From the NCBI RefSeq assembly GCF_014646335.1, contig NZ_BMNG01000007.1, forward strand, positions 302,836-366,835: a DNA stretch of 64,000 nucleotides. Reading direction: 5' to 3'. The stretch's first letter is position 1; each line of letters opens with the position of its first letter. This document shows positions 43,199 through 51,701 of this stretch, piece after piece. The DNA is from Streptomyces lasiicapitis (GTDB lineage: Bacteria; Actinomycetota; Actinomycetes; Streptomycetales; Streptomycetaceae). A program made the position numbers and the translations under genes. The notes below the pieces were generated by a model. That model was not told where the DNA came from. It was given only the letters and a program-made list of their open reading frames with translations, and did not search any database.

Positions 43199-44272
43199 TC
43201 AGGTGATCGCCGCGAGGAGTTCCGCGCGGCCGCCCGCGCCGGTCTTCCGGAAGACCGCTCTGATGTGGTCGTTCACGGTGTTCCTGGAGACGTCCAGGTA
43301 CCGGGCGATGCGCTGCGGGGCCGTTCCCTGGCTGAGGTGGCCGACGACCTCGCGCTCGCGGGCCGTGATGCCGTACCAGTCGCAGAAGGACGGCAGCACG
43401 TGCTCGCCCGTCGCCGCGTGCACGACGACGGCCAGGTCGCCGGCCGCCTCGCCGTCCAGGGGCTGCGCCTGGCAGATGATCCAGCGGCCGTAGGCCGCGG
43501 CGGGGCCGATGAGTGTCGCGGGGCCGGTCCGCGGGTCCTGCGCGTGTCGGCGTACGTACGTGGCCAGACCTGCCAGGAAGGACTCGCCGACCCAGGCCGG
43601 GTCCCGTACGGAGCCGCGGAGTTGGTCGCTCCACGCTCTGCCTTGGGGTGTGGCCGCGCGGACGGTGCCGTCGGGGCCGATGATGGTCACGCCGGGCGGC
43701 AGCGTCGGCAGGGCGGGGACGAGCGGCGCCCTGGTGACGTATCCGCGCAGGAAGTCCACCAGCAGCGGTGCGAGCTCCGCCGTGCGTCGCGTGTCGGCTT
43801 CGTTGAAGGGTGCGGCTCCCTCGGACCGCAGCAGGCCGAGCATGCCCCACACTCCGCGCGCGTCCCGGATGAGCAGCTGCAGTTCACTGCCGACGCCGAG
43901 GGTGGTGAGCGGCGGGCGTGGGGGTGCCTCGTCCGGCTTACGCGCGCCGTCCGGTTCCGGGGTTCCGTCGTGTGCGGCGCCCACGACCCCTGCCGGGACC
44001 GCGCGGCGGGCGAGGGCCTGTGGCGGGAACGGGTCGTTCCCGGCGTAGAAGCGGTGAACCATGGCGCGACCGATGTCTGGCTCGACGCCGTGCAGGAAGG
44101 TGAAGGAGGGGATGCCGAGCCCCGCCGTGGGACTGGTGGCGATCAGCGCGGCCGCGTCGTGCGGCACCACGGACGCGACCACACGAGAGATCACTGCACT
44201 CAACTCGTCTGCGGCGACGCCGAGTTCGACCGCCGCGAGCAAGTCCCCCCGGAGCCGGTCCCGTACTCTCAC
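43199..44272 (-). CDS. LuxR-family regulator with GAF-like sensor domain
   Basis: 357 residues, GTG start. The N-terminal 250 residues look like a GAF-type ligand-binding domain (VVPHDAAALIATSPTAGLG, then SELQLLIRDARGVWGMLGLLR, ATPQGRAWSDQL). The C-terminal 60 residues are a LuxR helix-turn-helix (YGITAREREVVGHLSQGTAPQRIARYLDVSRNTVNDHIRAVFRKTG). No ATPase or receiver domain. This layout is common in actinobacterial one-component regulators; target and ligand unknown. Lies between a terminator and an EamA transporter. Confidence 0.9.
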   Translation of the reverse strand: MRVRDRLRGDLLAAVELGVAADELSAVISRVVASVVPHDAAALIATSPTAGLGIPSFTFLHGVEPDIGRAMVHRFYAGNDPFPPQALARRAVPAGVVGAAHDGTPEPDGARKPDEAPPRPPLTTLGVGSELQLLIRDARGVWGMLGLLRSEGAAPFNEADTRRTAELAPLLVDFLRGYVTRAPLVPALPTLPPGVTIIGPDGTVRAATPQGRAWSDQLRGSVRDPAWVGESFLAGLATYVRRHAQDPRTGPATLIGPAAAYGRWIICQAQPLDGEAAGDLAVVVHAATGEHVLPSFCDWYGITAREREVVGHLSQGTAPQRIARYLDVSRNTVNDHIRAVFRKTGAGGRAELLAAIT

Positions 44273-44314
44273 GCGGCCAGTTTGATCGGTGCGCGCGGCG
44301 GCGACAAGCGCGCC

Positions 44315-45274
44315 TCACCTCCCCGTCCGTACCGCCCCCACGCTGGCCCCCACCACCAGCGCGATCGCCAGGCACTGCAGCGCCGACAGGGTCTGCCCGA
44401 GGACCAGGAACCCGGCCAGCGCGGCGATCGCGGGGGCCATGCTCATCAGTACCGCGAAGGTCGCCGCGGGCAGCCGGCGCAGGGCGAGGAACTCCAGCGT
44501 GTACGGCACCCCCGAGGACAACAGCGCCACTCCGAGGCCGAGGAGCAGCACGCCCGGTTCAAGCAGCGTGCTGCCCGCGGAGGCGATGCCCAGCGGCAGG
44601 CTCACCAGCGCCGCGATCGCCATCGCCACGGCCAGGCCGTCCAGGCGCGGGAAGCGGGCGCCCGCCCGGGAGTTGAAGACGATGTACGCCGCCCACATGG
44701 CGCCCGCTCCCAGGGCGAACCCGGCGCCCGCCAGGTTCAGCTCGCTGAATCCGGCCTGCCCGAGCAGGAAGACGCCCACGAGCGCGAGCCCCGCCCACAC
44801 CAGGCTCGCCGCCCGGCGCGCGGCGACGACGGACAACAGGAGCGGGCCGAGGACCTCCAGGGTCACCGCGGGGCCCAGCGGGATCCGGTCGATCGCCTGG
44901 TAGAAGAGGATGTTCATGCCGCCGAGCGCGAGCCCGAAGCCACCGGCGACCGCCCAGTCCCCGCGGGTGTAGCCGCGCAGCCGGGGGCGGCAGACGGCCA
45001 GGATCAGCACCGCCGCGAGCGTCACCCGCAGGGACACCACGCCGAGCGCCCCGGCGCGCGGGAACAGCAGGGCGGCGACGGCGGAGCCGAACTGCACGGA
45101 GAGGGCGCCTGCCAGTACCAGGCCGATGCCGCTGAGGCTGCCGACGCCGGCGGGGCGTCGTCCGGTGGCGCGGCGGATGCGGCCGGGTGTGGGGGCGCCC
45201 TGTGCTGTCGCCGCGCCTTGCGCCACCGCGCGTCCCGCGCCCACCGATCCCACCCGGGAAGTCATGTTTGCCAT
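44315..45274 (-). CDS. EamA/DMT-family transporter (RhtA-like)
   Basis: About 319 residues with ten predicted membrane helices arranged as two EamA repeats (SVQFGSAVAALLFPRAGALGVVSLRV; then GAGAMWAAYIVFNSRAG and ALLSSGVPYTLEFLALRRLP). RhtA-type members export threonine, homoserine or related metabolites. In-frame ATGs at 45283, 45274 and 45265 are all possible. Divergent from a LysR regulator, the usual arrangement for amino-acid exporters controlled by their substrate. Confidence 0.9.
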   Translation of the reverse strand: MANMTSRVGSVGAGRAVAQGAATAQGAPTPGRIRRATGRRPAGVGSLSGIGLVLAGALSVQFGSAVAALLFPRAGALGVVSLRVTLAAVLILAVCRPRLRGYTRGDWAVAGGFGLALGGMNILFYQAIDRIPLGPAVTLEVLGPLLLSVVAARRAASLVWAGLALVGVFLLGQAGFSELNLAGAGFALGAGAMWAAYIVFNSRAGARFPRLDGLAVAMAIAALVSLPLGIASAGSTLLEPGVLLLGLGVALLSSGVPYTLEFLALRRLPAATFAVLMSMAPAIAALAGFLVLGQTLSALQCLAIALVVGASVGAVRTGR

Positions 45275-45343
45275 ACCGAGCACGCTACGAAGCCGTCGGC
45301 TCCGCGTGAAATGCCGATTGCGCCGTCATTATGCTTTCCAGGC

Positions 45344-46207
45344 ATGACCATGGAACTGCGTCACCTGCGGGCCTTCCTCACGATCGCCGAGGAGGGCGCG
45401 ATCACGCGCGCCGCGGCCCGGCTGCACATCGGCCAGCCCGCGCTCTCCCGCACGCTGCGCCAGCTGGAGACCCATCTCGGCGTACTCCTGGTCGACCGGT
45501 CCACGCACCATCTGGAGCTCACGGCTGCGGGCCGGACGTTCCGCGACAAGGCCGCCGCCGCGCTGGCCGCCGTGGACACGGCCCTCGACCCGCGCTCGCT
45601 CACGGCCCTGCCGCTGCGCCTCGGCCACCCCTGGCCCGCGCTCGGGGACCGCACCGTCCCGCTGCTGCGCCGCTGGGACGAGGAACACCCGGACGTACCG
45701 CTGGAGTTGCGCCGTATCGACGACCGTACGGCCGGGCTCACCCAGGGCAAGGTCGACGTCGCCCTGCTGCGCGGTGAGGTGACGGCGCCGGGGCTCGTCA
45801 CGGAACTCCTGCTGCACGAGGAGCGGGTGGCGGCGGTGCCCGCGGGCAGCGAGCTCGCCGAGCACGACTCCCTCACCCTGGCCGACCTCGCGGCGTGGCC
45901 CATCGCCATGAACACGGTGGCGGGCACGACCACCCCGGACCTCTGGCCCGCCGCCGCGCGTCCCACGGCGGCGATCGAGGTCACCAACACGGACGAGTGG
46001 CTGACGGCCATCGCCGCGGGCCGGGCCGTGGGCATCACGACTTCGGCGACGCGCCACCTGCACGCCCACCCCGCGATCGCCTACCGCCCGCTGACCGACG
46101 CCCCGCCCGTGCCGCTCCTCCTGGCCTGGCGGAGCGGTACGCCCGCCCACCCGGCGGTCCCGGACCTGGTCCGGCTGGCCCACGAGGTGGTGGCGGCGGA
46201 GCAGTAA
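45344..46207 (+). CDS. LysR-family transcriptional regulator
   Basis: 287 residues: helix-turn-helix at 1-60 (MELRHLRAFLTIAEEGAITRAA, then IGQPALSRTLRQLETHLGVLL) and a periplasmic-binding-like effector domain. The reading frame is open far upstream, but only the ATG at 45344 gives a family-like N terminus. Divergent from the EamA transporter across a 69-bp gap, which should hold its binding site. Confidence 0.93.
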   Translation: MTMELRHLRAFLTIAEEGAITRAAARLHIGQPALSRTLRQLETHLGVLLVDRSTHHLELTAAGRTFRDKAAAALAAVDTALDPRSLTALPLRLGHPWPALGDRTVPLLRRWDEEHPDVPLELRRIDDRTAGLTQGKVDVALLRGEVTAPGLVTELLLHEERVAAVPAGSELAEHDSLTLADLAAWPIAMNTVAGTTTPDLWPAAARPTAAIEVTNTDEWLTAIAAGRAVGITTSATRHLHAHPAIAYRPLTDAPPVPLLLAWRSGTPAHPAVPDLVRLAHEVVAAEQ

Positions 46208-46240
46208 GCCGAGCACCTGATCAGGCCGTCGTCGACCCGG

Positions 46241-46993
46241 TCAGCCCTTCGGCGCGTCGTACGGCGGAATGCCCGCCTCGCCCGCCGCCGCCCGCAGGAC
46301 GTCCTTGAGCATGTCCGGGGTCAACCGGCCGGTGAACGTGTTGCGTTGGCTGACGTGGAAGCAGCCGTACAGGGTGACCGGGCCCGGCCCGGGACCACCG
46401 TCAGCGGCTTCGTCCGGTGCCGCACGCTCCAGCGTCACATGAGCCCCGTGCGCGAACTTCGGCCGCGGCTTCGGCACCCGCCAGCCCGCCTCCGCGAACG
46501 CGGGCAGCGCCGCCTGCCACCCGAACGCCCCCAGAACCACCGCCGCCCGCAGCCGCGGCCCCAGCAGCTCCAGCTCCCGCACGAGCCACGGCCTGCACCT
46601 GTCCCGCTCCCCCGGCGTCGGCTTGTTCTCCGGCGGGGCACAGTGCACCGGCGAGGTCACCCGTACGCCGCGCAGCGCGAGCCCGTCGTCCAGGGCCACG
46701 GACACCGGGCTCGACGCGAGGCCCACCTCGTACAGCGCTCCGTACAGAACATCGCCGGACCGGTCGCCCGTGAACATCCGCCCCGTCCGGTTGCCGCCGT
46801 GCGCCGCCGGGGCGAGCCCGATGACGAGCAGCGAGGCATCGGCAGGCCCGAACCCCGGCACCGGCCGCGCCCAGTATGTCCAGTCGGCGTACGCGGCCCG
46901 CTTGACCCGCCCCACCTCCTCCCGCCACGCGACCAGCCGCGGACACGCGGCACACCCCGCGATACGTGCGTCCAGCTCGGCCAGCGGATCCAT
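46241..46993 (-). CDS. Family 5 uracil-DNA glycosylase (UDGb), iron-sulfur
   Basis: 250 residues. Motif A reads GLAPAAHGGNRTGRMFTGDRSGD, the UDGb type, and the C-terminal motif has GCFHVSQRNTFTGRLT. Four Cys arranged as CAAC near the N terminus and HCAPPENKPTPGERDRC later are the expected 4Fe-4S ligands. It removes uracil, hypoxanthine or other deaminated bases from DNA, a useful activity in a GC-rich genome. Convergent with the LysR gene. The ATG follows MDV-like upstream codons without a strong ribosome site. Confidence 0.92.
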   Translation of the reverse strand: MDPLAELDARIAGCAACPRLVAWREEVGRVKRAAYADWTYWARPVPGFGPADASLLVIGLAPAAHGGNRTGRMFTGDRSGDVLYGALYEVGLASSPVSVALDDGLALRGVRVTSPVHCAPPENKPTPGERDRCRPWLVRELELLGPRLRAAVVLGAFGWQAALPAFAEAGWRVPKPRPKFAHGAHVTLERAAPDEAADGGPGPGPVTLYGCFHVSQRNTFTGRLTPDMLKDVLRAAAGEAGIPPYDAPKG

Positions 46994-47067
46994 GACGTCC
47001 ACGCTAGATCGTCCGGTGCGAGCTGTTCGAGTTCGGAGGCGTACGCCGCCTGGTGGCCCGGGAACGG

Positions 47068-48123
47068 CTACTCCGCGATCGCCGCCTCGACGGCGAAGAA
47101 CGGCTCCGCCCCCGGCAGCGGTGTCACCGACGTGACCGTCAGCCCCGCCCTGCGGCACACCTCCTCGAACTCCGCGCGGGTGCGCTCCCTGCCGCCCACG
47201 TTCACCAGCATGTTGAGGTCGCTGAGGTAGGTGAGGCCGGCGGTCTCGGGGTCCACGACTTCCGGGAGCACGGGCTCGACGATCCGGACGCGGCCGCCGG
47301 GTGGCAGCGCCGCGCGGCAGTGGCTCAGGATCGTGACCACCTGCTCGTCCGACCAGTCGTGGAGGATGCTCTTCATCATGTACAGATCGGCGCCGTCGGG
47401 CACCGAGCGGAAGAAGTCGCCCGTGACCAGGGAACAGCGGTCGGTGAGACCGCCCCGGCGCAGCGTCTCGGGCGCCTGGGCGAGGCCTTCCTCCGTGTCG
47501 TACACAACACCCGTGAGGTCCGGATACTCCCGCAGTACGGCGCTGAGCAGCGTGCCGTCACCGCCGCCGACGTCCATCACCCTGGTGAACCGCCCGAAGT
47601 CCACGGCGCCCGGCAGCACCGCTGCCGTCTCCTGGGTGGCCTGGCTCATCGCCGCGTTGAACTTGGCCGACAGATCCGGGTGTTGCTTGAGGTGGTCGAA
47701 GAAGTCCGTGCCGAAGACCTGGTCGAAGGCGGTGTCCCCGCTGCGGACGCTGTCGTCCAGGTGCTCCCAGGCGCGGATGATGGCCGGCTCGGTGAACATG
47801 TGGGCGAAGGAGGCGAGCGAGCCCGGTCGCCCGGAGTCGAGCAGCGCGCCGGCGGGCGTGACGGCGAAGGTGCCCGCGGCGCGTTCCTGGAGGAGGCCGA
47901 GCCCGGCCATGGCGCGCAGCAGCCTGCCCATGGGCTGGGGCGCGGCACCGGCCTGCGCGGCCACGTCGGCGGCCTGCATCTCCTTGTCCCCGATCAGCTC
48001 GACCACCCGCAGCCGCAGCGCCGCGCGCATCGTCTGTGCGGCCATGCTCCCGAAGGCGAGCTGGGCGATCACGCCTACGTCGGCGGGAGTTGCGGCTGCC
48101 TGCACGTCGTGGTCATGCGTCAT
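47068..48123 (-). CDS. SAM-dependent O-methyltransferase (PF00891 type)
   Basis: 351 residues. An N-terminal winged-helix dimerisation domain (LIGDKEMQAADVAAQAGAAPQPMGRLLRAMAGLGLL) precedes the catalytic domain with VMDVGGGDGTLLSAVL (SAM motif I), MMKSILHDWSDEQVVTILSHCRAAL and RVRIVEPVLPE. The HDW segment carries the usual catalytic His. The family methylates hydroxyls on polyketides and aromatics; the substrate is unknown here. Upstream is a 12-bp tandem array and then an AraC regulator on the same strand. Confidence 0.92.
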   Translation of the reverse strand: MTHDHDVQAAATPADVGVIAQLAFGSMAAQTMRAALRLRVVELIGDKEMQAADVAAQAGAAPQPMGRLLRAMAGLGLLQERAAGTFAVTPAGALLDSGRPGSLASFAHMFTEPAIIRAWEHLDDSVRSGDTAFDQVFGTDFFDHLKQHPDLSAKFNAAMSQATQETAAVLPGAVDFGRFTRVMDVGGGDGTLLSAVLREYPDLTGVVYDTEEGLAQAPETLRRGGLTDRCSLVTGDFFRSVPDGADLYMMKSILHDWSDEQVVTILSHCRAALPPGGRVRIVEPVLPEVVDPETAGLTYLSDLNMLVNVGGRERTRAEFEEVCRRAGLTVTSVTPLPGAEPFFAVEAAIAE

Positions 48124-48149
48124 GATGTTTCCCTTTCAAGCCATCCGTC

Positions 48150-48221
48150 ACATCTGCAGATACATCTGTCGATAGATCGACCGAGACATTTGTCGAGGTA
48201 CTCGTCTAGGTACTTGTCGCG
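48150..48221. repeat. 12-bp degenerate tandem array over the AraC stop codon
   Basis: Six 12-bp units in register from 48150: ACATCTGCAGAT, ACATCTGTCGAT, AGATCGACCGAG, ACATTTGTCGAG, GTACTCGTCTAG, GTACTTGTCGCG. CTA in the fifth unit is the stop codon of the minus-strand AraC gene, so the array covers the gene end and the leader of the O-methyltransferase. It could also act as a set of regulator-binding half-sites. Confidence 0.75.
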
Positions 48222-49018
48222 TCAACGGACGTGGCCGTCCCCGCGAGGGCGCGGGGCGTGCACCCGGTGAAGGCGTGCACGTCGCGGTGCAGGTGGGACT
48301 GGTCGACGTACCCGCATGCCAGCGCCGTCTCGACGGGGTCCTCGCCCGCGCACAGCCTCTGGGCCGCGCAGTGGAAGCGGACGAGCATCGCCGCCCGCTT
48401 GGGCGTGAAGCCGAGCTGGGCGGTGAACCTGGACCACAGCCGCTTGCGGCTCCATCCGCACGCGGCGGCCAGCTCGCCGACCCGTACCCGCCCCCGTAGA
48501 TCGACGATGCGCGACCAGCAGGCAGCCACCTCCGGGTCCACGGCCGGCGCCCGCGCGCCCTCCTCGGCCAGAAAGTCATCGATCAGCCCGAACCGCTCCG
48601 GCCACGCCCCCGCGTCGGCGAGCCGCTCACTCAGCAGCCGCCCGCGTACTCCCCAAAGATCTTCCAATCCGGTCACGGCCCCGTGCATGTCCACAGGCGA
48701 GACATCCAGCAGCGAGTACGCGGCCACCGGCGACAGCTTCAACTCGACACACGCGAACCGCCGCCCCCGCACCCGGGTCGGCCCGGGAGCGGGCCCGGCA
48801 CCGAGACTGCCCAGGGCCTGCCGCCCCGCGCCGCCCTCCACCGCCAACTCGACGTCCCCCAGGCCGAGTACGACGGTCACGAACGGCTGCGGCAGCACCC
48901 GCATGTCCAGGCCTCCCCCGGGAGGACACCGGAACCCGGCCACCTGAACGCCATCCACCGCCAGGCCACCGCCCGGCCGCACGACGTTCCAGCCGTCATC
49001 GAGGTCGTAGCTGTACAT
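48206..49018 (-). CDS. AraC-family transcriptional regulator
   Basis: About 270 residues. Ligand-binding N-terminal domain, then an AraC double helix-turn-helix (RVRVGELAAACGWSRKRLWSRFTAQLGFTPKRA and PVETALACGYVDQSHLHRDVHAFTGCTPR). An upstream in-frame start at 49078 exists; 49018 (MYSYDL) has an AAGG element before it and is preferred. Directly upstream of the O-methyltransferase on the same strand and likely to regulate it. Confidence 0.88.
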   Translation of the reverse strand: MYSYDLDDGWNVVRPGGGLAVDGVQVAGFRCPPGGGLDMRVLPQPFVTVVLGLGDVELAVEGGAGRQALGSLGAGPAPGPTRVRGRRFACVELKLSPVAAYSLLDVSPVDMHGAVTGLEDLWGVRGRLLSERLADAGAWPERFGLIDDFLAEEGARAPAVDPEVAACWSRIVDLRGRVRVGELAAACGWSRKRLWSRFTAQLGFTPKRAAMLVRFHCAAQRLCAGEDPVETALACGYVDQSHLHRDVHAFTGCTPRALAGTATSVDATST

Positions 49019-49108
49019 GCCTTCAGCATGGCCGGTGCCGCGGAACCTGTCTTGGACGAATGTTCCGTCCAGTTCCACGTGCTCCGTGGTGAAGGTGCCC
49101 CGCTGGGG

Positions 49109-49570
49109 TCAGACGCCGGCGGCCTCCGCGGCGGCCTTCAGGTGCCGATTGCGTGTACTGATGAGCCGGCGCATGTACCGATCGAGCACGGCGGACTCGA
49201 CAACCCTGCCCAGGAGGCCGAGCGGAGCGGCGTAGTCGATGACGTCGCGCATCACTGTGCCTTCACCTCCGTCCGGCTCGAAGTAGTGAGCGTGGTGCCA
49301 GTGCTTGAACGGGCCTGATACCTGTTCGTCCACGAAGTGGCCCGGCCGGTCGAGGATGCTGATGCGCGAGGTCATCCGCCAGCGCAGCCCGAAGTGCCGG
49401 GCATCCCAGGTGACGGTGTCCCCCAGTTCCATCCGCCCGGCCGTGACACCGGCGACGACGCGCTCCGCCGAGTCGGCCATGGACGCGGTGTGCACGTCCA
49501 CGTCCATCGACAGGTCGAAGGCGAGCTGCGGCGGCGCGTTGATGTGGGTGACGGTCTCGAAGCAGGACAC
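49109..49570 (-). CDS. SRPBCC-family protein (polyketide cyclase-like)
   Basis: 153 residues with the START-like fold: TVTHINAPPQLAFDLSMDVDVHTASM, GDTVTWDARHFGLRWRMTSRIS, HWHHAHYFEPDGGEGTVMRDVIDYAAPLG and a C-terminal helix. Such proteins bind hydrophobic ligands or act as small cyclases. It is related only in fold to the ECF41-linked SRPBCC protein at 23991. Single gene. Confidence 0.87.
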   Translation of the reverse strand: MSCFETVTHINAPPQLAFDLSMDVDVHTASMADSAERVVAGVTAGRMELGDTVTWDARHFGLRWRMTSRISILDRPGHFVDEQVSGPFKHWHHAHYFEPDGGEGTVMRDVIDYAAPLGLLGRVVESAVLDRYMRRLISTRNRHLKAAAEAAGV

Positions 49571-49693
49571 CCTCAGACTCTATGACCACGCACCGCGTGC
49601 CTGAGCTGGTGGTGGTGAGCTCAGCCACCCATGTGTCGCGGCTTCGCAGAAATCGGCTTCGTCGCCGTGCGGCCGACGTCCTATTGTGACGCG

Positions 49694-50227
49694 GTGACGA
49701 CTCAGATGATCATTCTCAACGGTGGTTCCAGCTCGGGGAAGTCCGGGATCGTGCGGTGTCTGCAGGCTGTGCTGCCGGATCCTTGGCTGGCGTTCGGGTG
49801 CGACTCGTTTGTCGACGCGCTGCCCGCGCGGATGCGGGCTTCGGACGCGGGCATCGTGTTCGAGGCGGACGGCGGGGTGAGTGTCGGGGCGGACTTCCGG
49901 GCGCTGGAGGTGGCCTGGACGGAGGGGATCGTGGCGATGGCGCGGGCGGGCGCCAAGGTCATCATCGATGATGTGTTCCTCGGCGGAGCGGCGTCCCAGC
50001 AGCGGTGGCAGAAGGCTCTCGGTGATCTGCCCGTGCTGTGGGTCGGCGTCCGGTGCGAGAGCGCGGTCGCGACGGGGCGCGAGGTTGCCCGGGGTGACCG
50101 GGTCCAGGGGATGGCCGCGGCGCAGGCAGAGGTGGTGCACGAGGGCGTGGTCTATGACCTGGAGGTGGACACTTCACGTACCGAGTCGCTGGGGTGTGCG
50201 CGGACCATTGCTGCCCGCGTCAGCTGA
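49694..50227 (+). CDS. cpt: Chloramphenicol 3-O-phosphotransferase-like kinase
   Basis: 177 residues, GTG start. The P-loop GGSSSGKS (10-17), the catalytic Asp in AFGCDS (D37) and the segment GAKVIIDDVFLGGAASQQRW match the Streptomyces venezuelae chloramphenicol phosphotransferase closely, as I recall its sequence. That enzyme inactivates chloramphenicol by phosphorylating its primary hydroxyl. No chloramphenicol biosynthesis gene is in view, so this is a free-standing resistance-type gene or has another small-molecule substrate. TGA lies in the first of three 8-bp repeats. Confidence 0.85.
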   Translation: MTTQMIILNGGSSSGKSGIVRCLQAVLPDPWLAFGCDSFVDALPARMRASDAGIVFEADGGVSVGADFRALEVAWTEGIVAMARAGAKVIIDDVFLGGAASQQRWQKALGDLPVLWVGVRCESAVATGREVARGDRVQGMAAAQAEVVHEGVVYDLEVDTSRTESLGCARTIAARVS

Positions 50228-50247
50228 TCGGCTGGTCGGCTGGTCCA
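50224..50247. repeat. 8-bp tandem repeat over the cpt stop codon
   Basis: CTGATCGG, CTGGTCGG, CTGGTCCA: three 8-bp units; the TGA stop is inside the first. Confidence 0.6.
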
Positions 50248-50267
50248 GCGCGGGGCGTTGCTTCCGG

Positions 50268-51272
50268 CTAGGCCGGTGACGGCTGCATGCGCCACACCTG
50301 GTCCGCGTACGCCGTGCGGTCCCACTGTTCCGCCTGGGCCGCTTCGTCCTTGCTCTGGCCACGGATGCCGAGGTATTTGCCGCTGCGGAGATTGGCGAGC
50401 GTGTACGTGCGGTTCTCCGCCGGTCCCTCCGGCGTCATGGCCCAGGTGTGGAACTTGTAGCCGTCGCAGGAGAACTGATTGGCGTTGCCGCCGTTGTCCA
50501 GGCTTCCGTTGCTGATGGCCAGGCATTTGCCGCTGTTCTCGTTGACCACGGCGACGTTGCCCTCGCCCAGCTCGACGACCTGCCAGCGCTGGTCGGCGCT
50601 GCCCACGCAGGTGCGCTGGATCGCCCTGGCGCCGTCCGCCCCGCTGCGGTCGAGGATGCTCAGGCACTTGCCGCTGTGACTGTTGACGAGGGTGGTGCCC
50701 CACTGCCGGGGCAACTGCTGCTGGGCGAAGCGAGAGCCGGGCTGCTGATTGCAGTCCCACTGCCGCAGCGCCGCGCCGTCGGCGGTGGAGGACTCGGTGA
50801 CCTCCAGGCATTTGGGCTGCGCTGAAGTCATCGTCTGGAAGCCGACGCCGTCACCGATGGGCACGATACGGAAGCTGACGGCAGGGCCACTGCCGCACTC
50901 GGCAAGGCGGATCGCGGCCCCCGCGGCGGGGCTCCCGTTCTCCACGGCGACACAGGTGCCGCTCACCGCGCTGACGATGTTGACCGCACCGCTGCCCGCG
51001 CCCGAGGTCTGGAGATACCAGCGCGCGGCGGGCTTGCCGAAGCAGCGTCCCTGGCGCACCGGTTGGCCGACGGCCGATGTCGGAGTCTCCATGCACAGCT
51101 TGCTGTGGGTGTTGACGATGTTCACGTTCTGCGCGGGAGCGAAGGGCGACGCCGGGCGGACCGGGGCGGTCGCGGCGTACGCGGGCACGCTGAGGGCCGC
51201 GGCGAACGCGGCACACATCAGGGCTACGACGATGCCCGACCACCCCTTCCAGGGTCTGGCTTGTGCAGTCAT
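50268..51272 (-). CDS. Secreted ricin-type beta-trefoil lectin
   Basis: 334 residues: signal peptide (VVALMCAAFAAALSVPAYA), then two beta-trefoil domains made of repeats such as NIVNTHSKLCMET, NIVSAVSGTCVAVENGS, LVNSHSGKCLSILDRSG, VVNENSGKCLAISNGS and LANLRSGKYLGIRGQS, each with the Q-x-W-type ends (QRWQVVELG, QVWRMQPS). Paired Cys per repeat suggest disulfides. It binds carbohydrates outside the cell and has no catalytic domain. Last gene of the four-gene secreted operon. Confidence 0.92.
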   Translation of the reverse strand: MTAQARPWKGWSGIVVALMCAAFAAALSVPAYAATAPVRPASPFAPAQNVNIVNTHSKLCMETPTSAVGQPVRQGRCFGKPAARWYLQTSGAGSGAVNIVSAVSGTCVAVENGSPAAGAAIRLAECGSGPAVSFRIVPIGDGVGFQTMTSAQPKCLEVTESSTADGAALRQWDCNQQPGSRFAQQQLPRQWGTTLVNSHSGKCLSILDRSGADGARAIQRTCVGSADQRWQVVELGEGNVAVVNENSGKCLAISNGSLDNGGNANQFSCDGYKFHTWAMTPEGPAENRTYTLANLRSGKYLGIRGQSKDEAAQAEQWDRTAYADQVWRMQPSPA

Positions 51273-51308
51273 CCGAGAACTCTCCCTGTGATCGGCGTGA
51301 TCGCTGTG

Positions 51309-51665
51309 CTACGGGTGCAGGGCGGTCCACGTCGCCGCGTCGACAACTCCGGTGGCCGGCAGGCCGAACTGCTGTTGCAGATGCTTGACGGAGGCCTCGG
51401 TGATGGTCTCGAAGGCACCGGTCACCGGGACGGTCTGATAGCGGTAGACCTCGTTGAGTACGCACTGGAGGTGGCGCACCGGCTCACCGGAGTCCCCCGC
51501 TTTCAGCGTGGGGTGGCCTCCCAGGTACATGCACAGGCGCCATTCGGTCGTGGCCGCGGCGGACGGGGCCGTGGCGTGCGCGTACGACGCCGTGGGCGCG
51601 GCGGCCAGTACGGCGGCGCCGAGCAGCACCGCCACCTTCGTACGTTGCGCGAGCCTATGAGGCAT
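51309..51665 (-). CDS. Secreted peptidoglycan-binding-domain protein
   Basis: 118 residues: signal peptide (VAVLLGAAVLAAAPTASYA), then a single PG_binding_1-type domain (LKAGDSGEPVRHLQCVLNEVY, TEASVKHLQQQFGLPATGVVDAATWTAL). Two Cys (RLCMY, LQCVL) could bridge. Lies 36 bp from genes on both sides, same strand, so it belongs to the secreted operon and may attach or present its partners at the wall. Confidence 0.9.
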   Translation of the reverse strand: MPHRLAQRTKVAVLLGAAVLAAAPTASYAHATAPSAAATTEWRLCMYLGGHPTLKAGDSGEPVRHLQCVLNEVYRYQTVPVTGAFETITEASVKHLQQQFGLPATGVVDAATWTALHP

Positions 51666-51701
51666 GACAACTCTCCCTCTCAGGGTGCGACATCCGGGGA
51701 A

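Noticed and set aside
43196..45343. Long N-terminal extension of the LysR frame at 45344
   Set aside because: Antisense to the LuxR and EamA genes; family N terminus begins at 45344.
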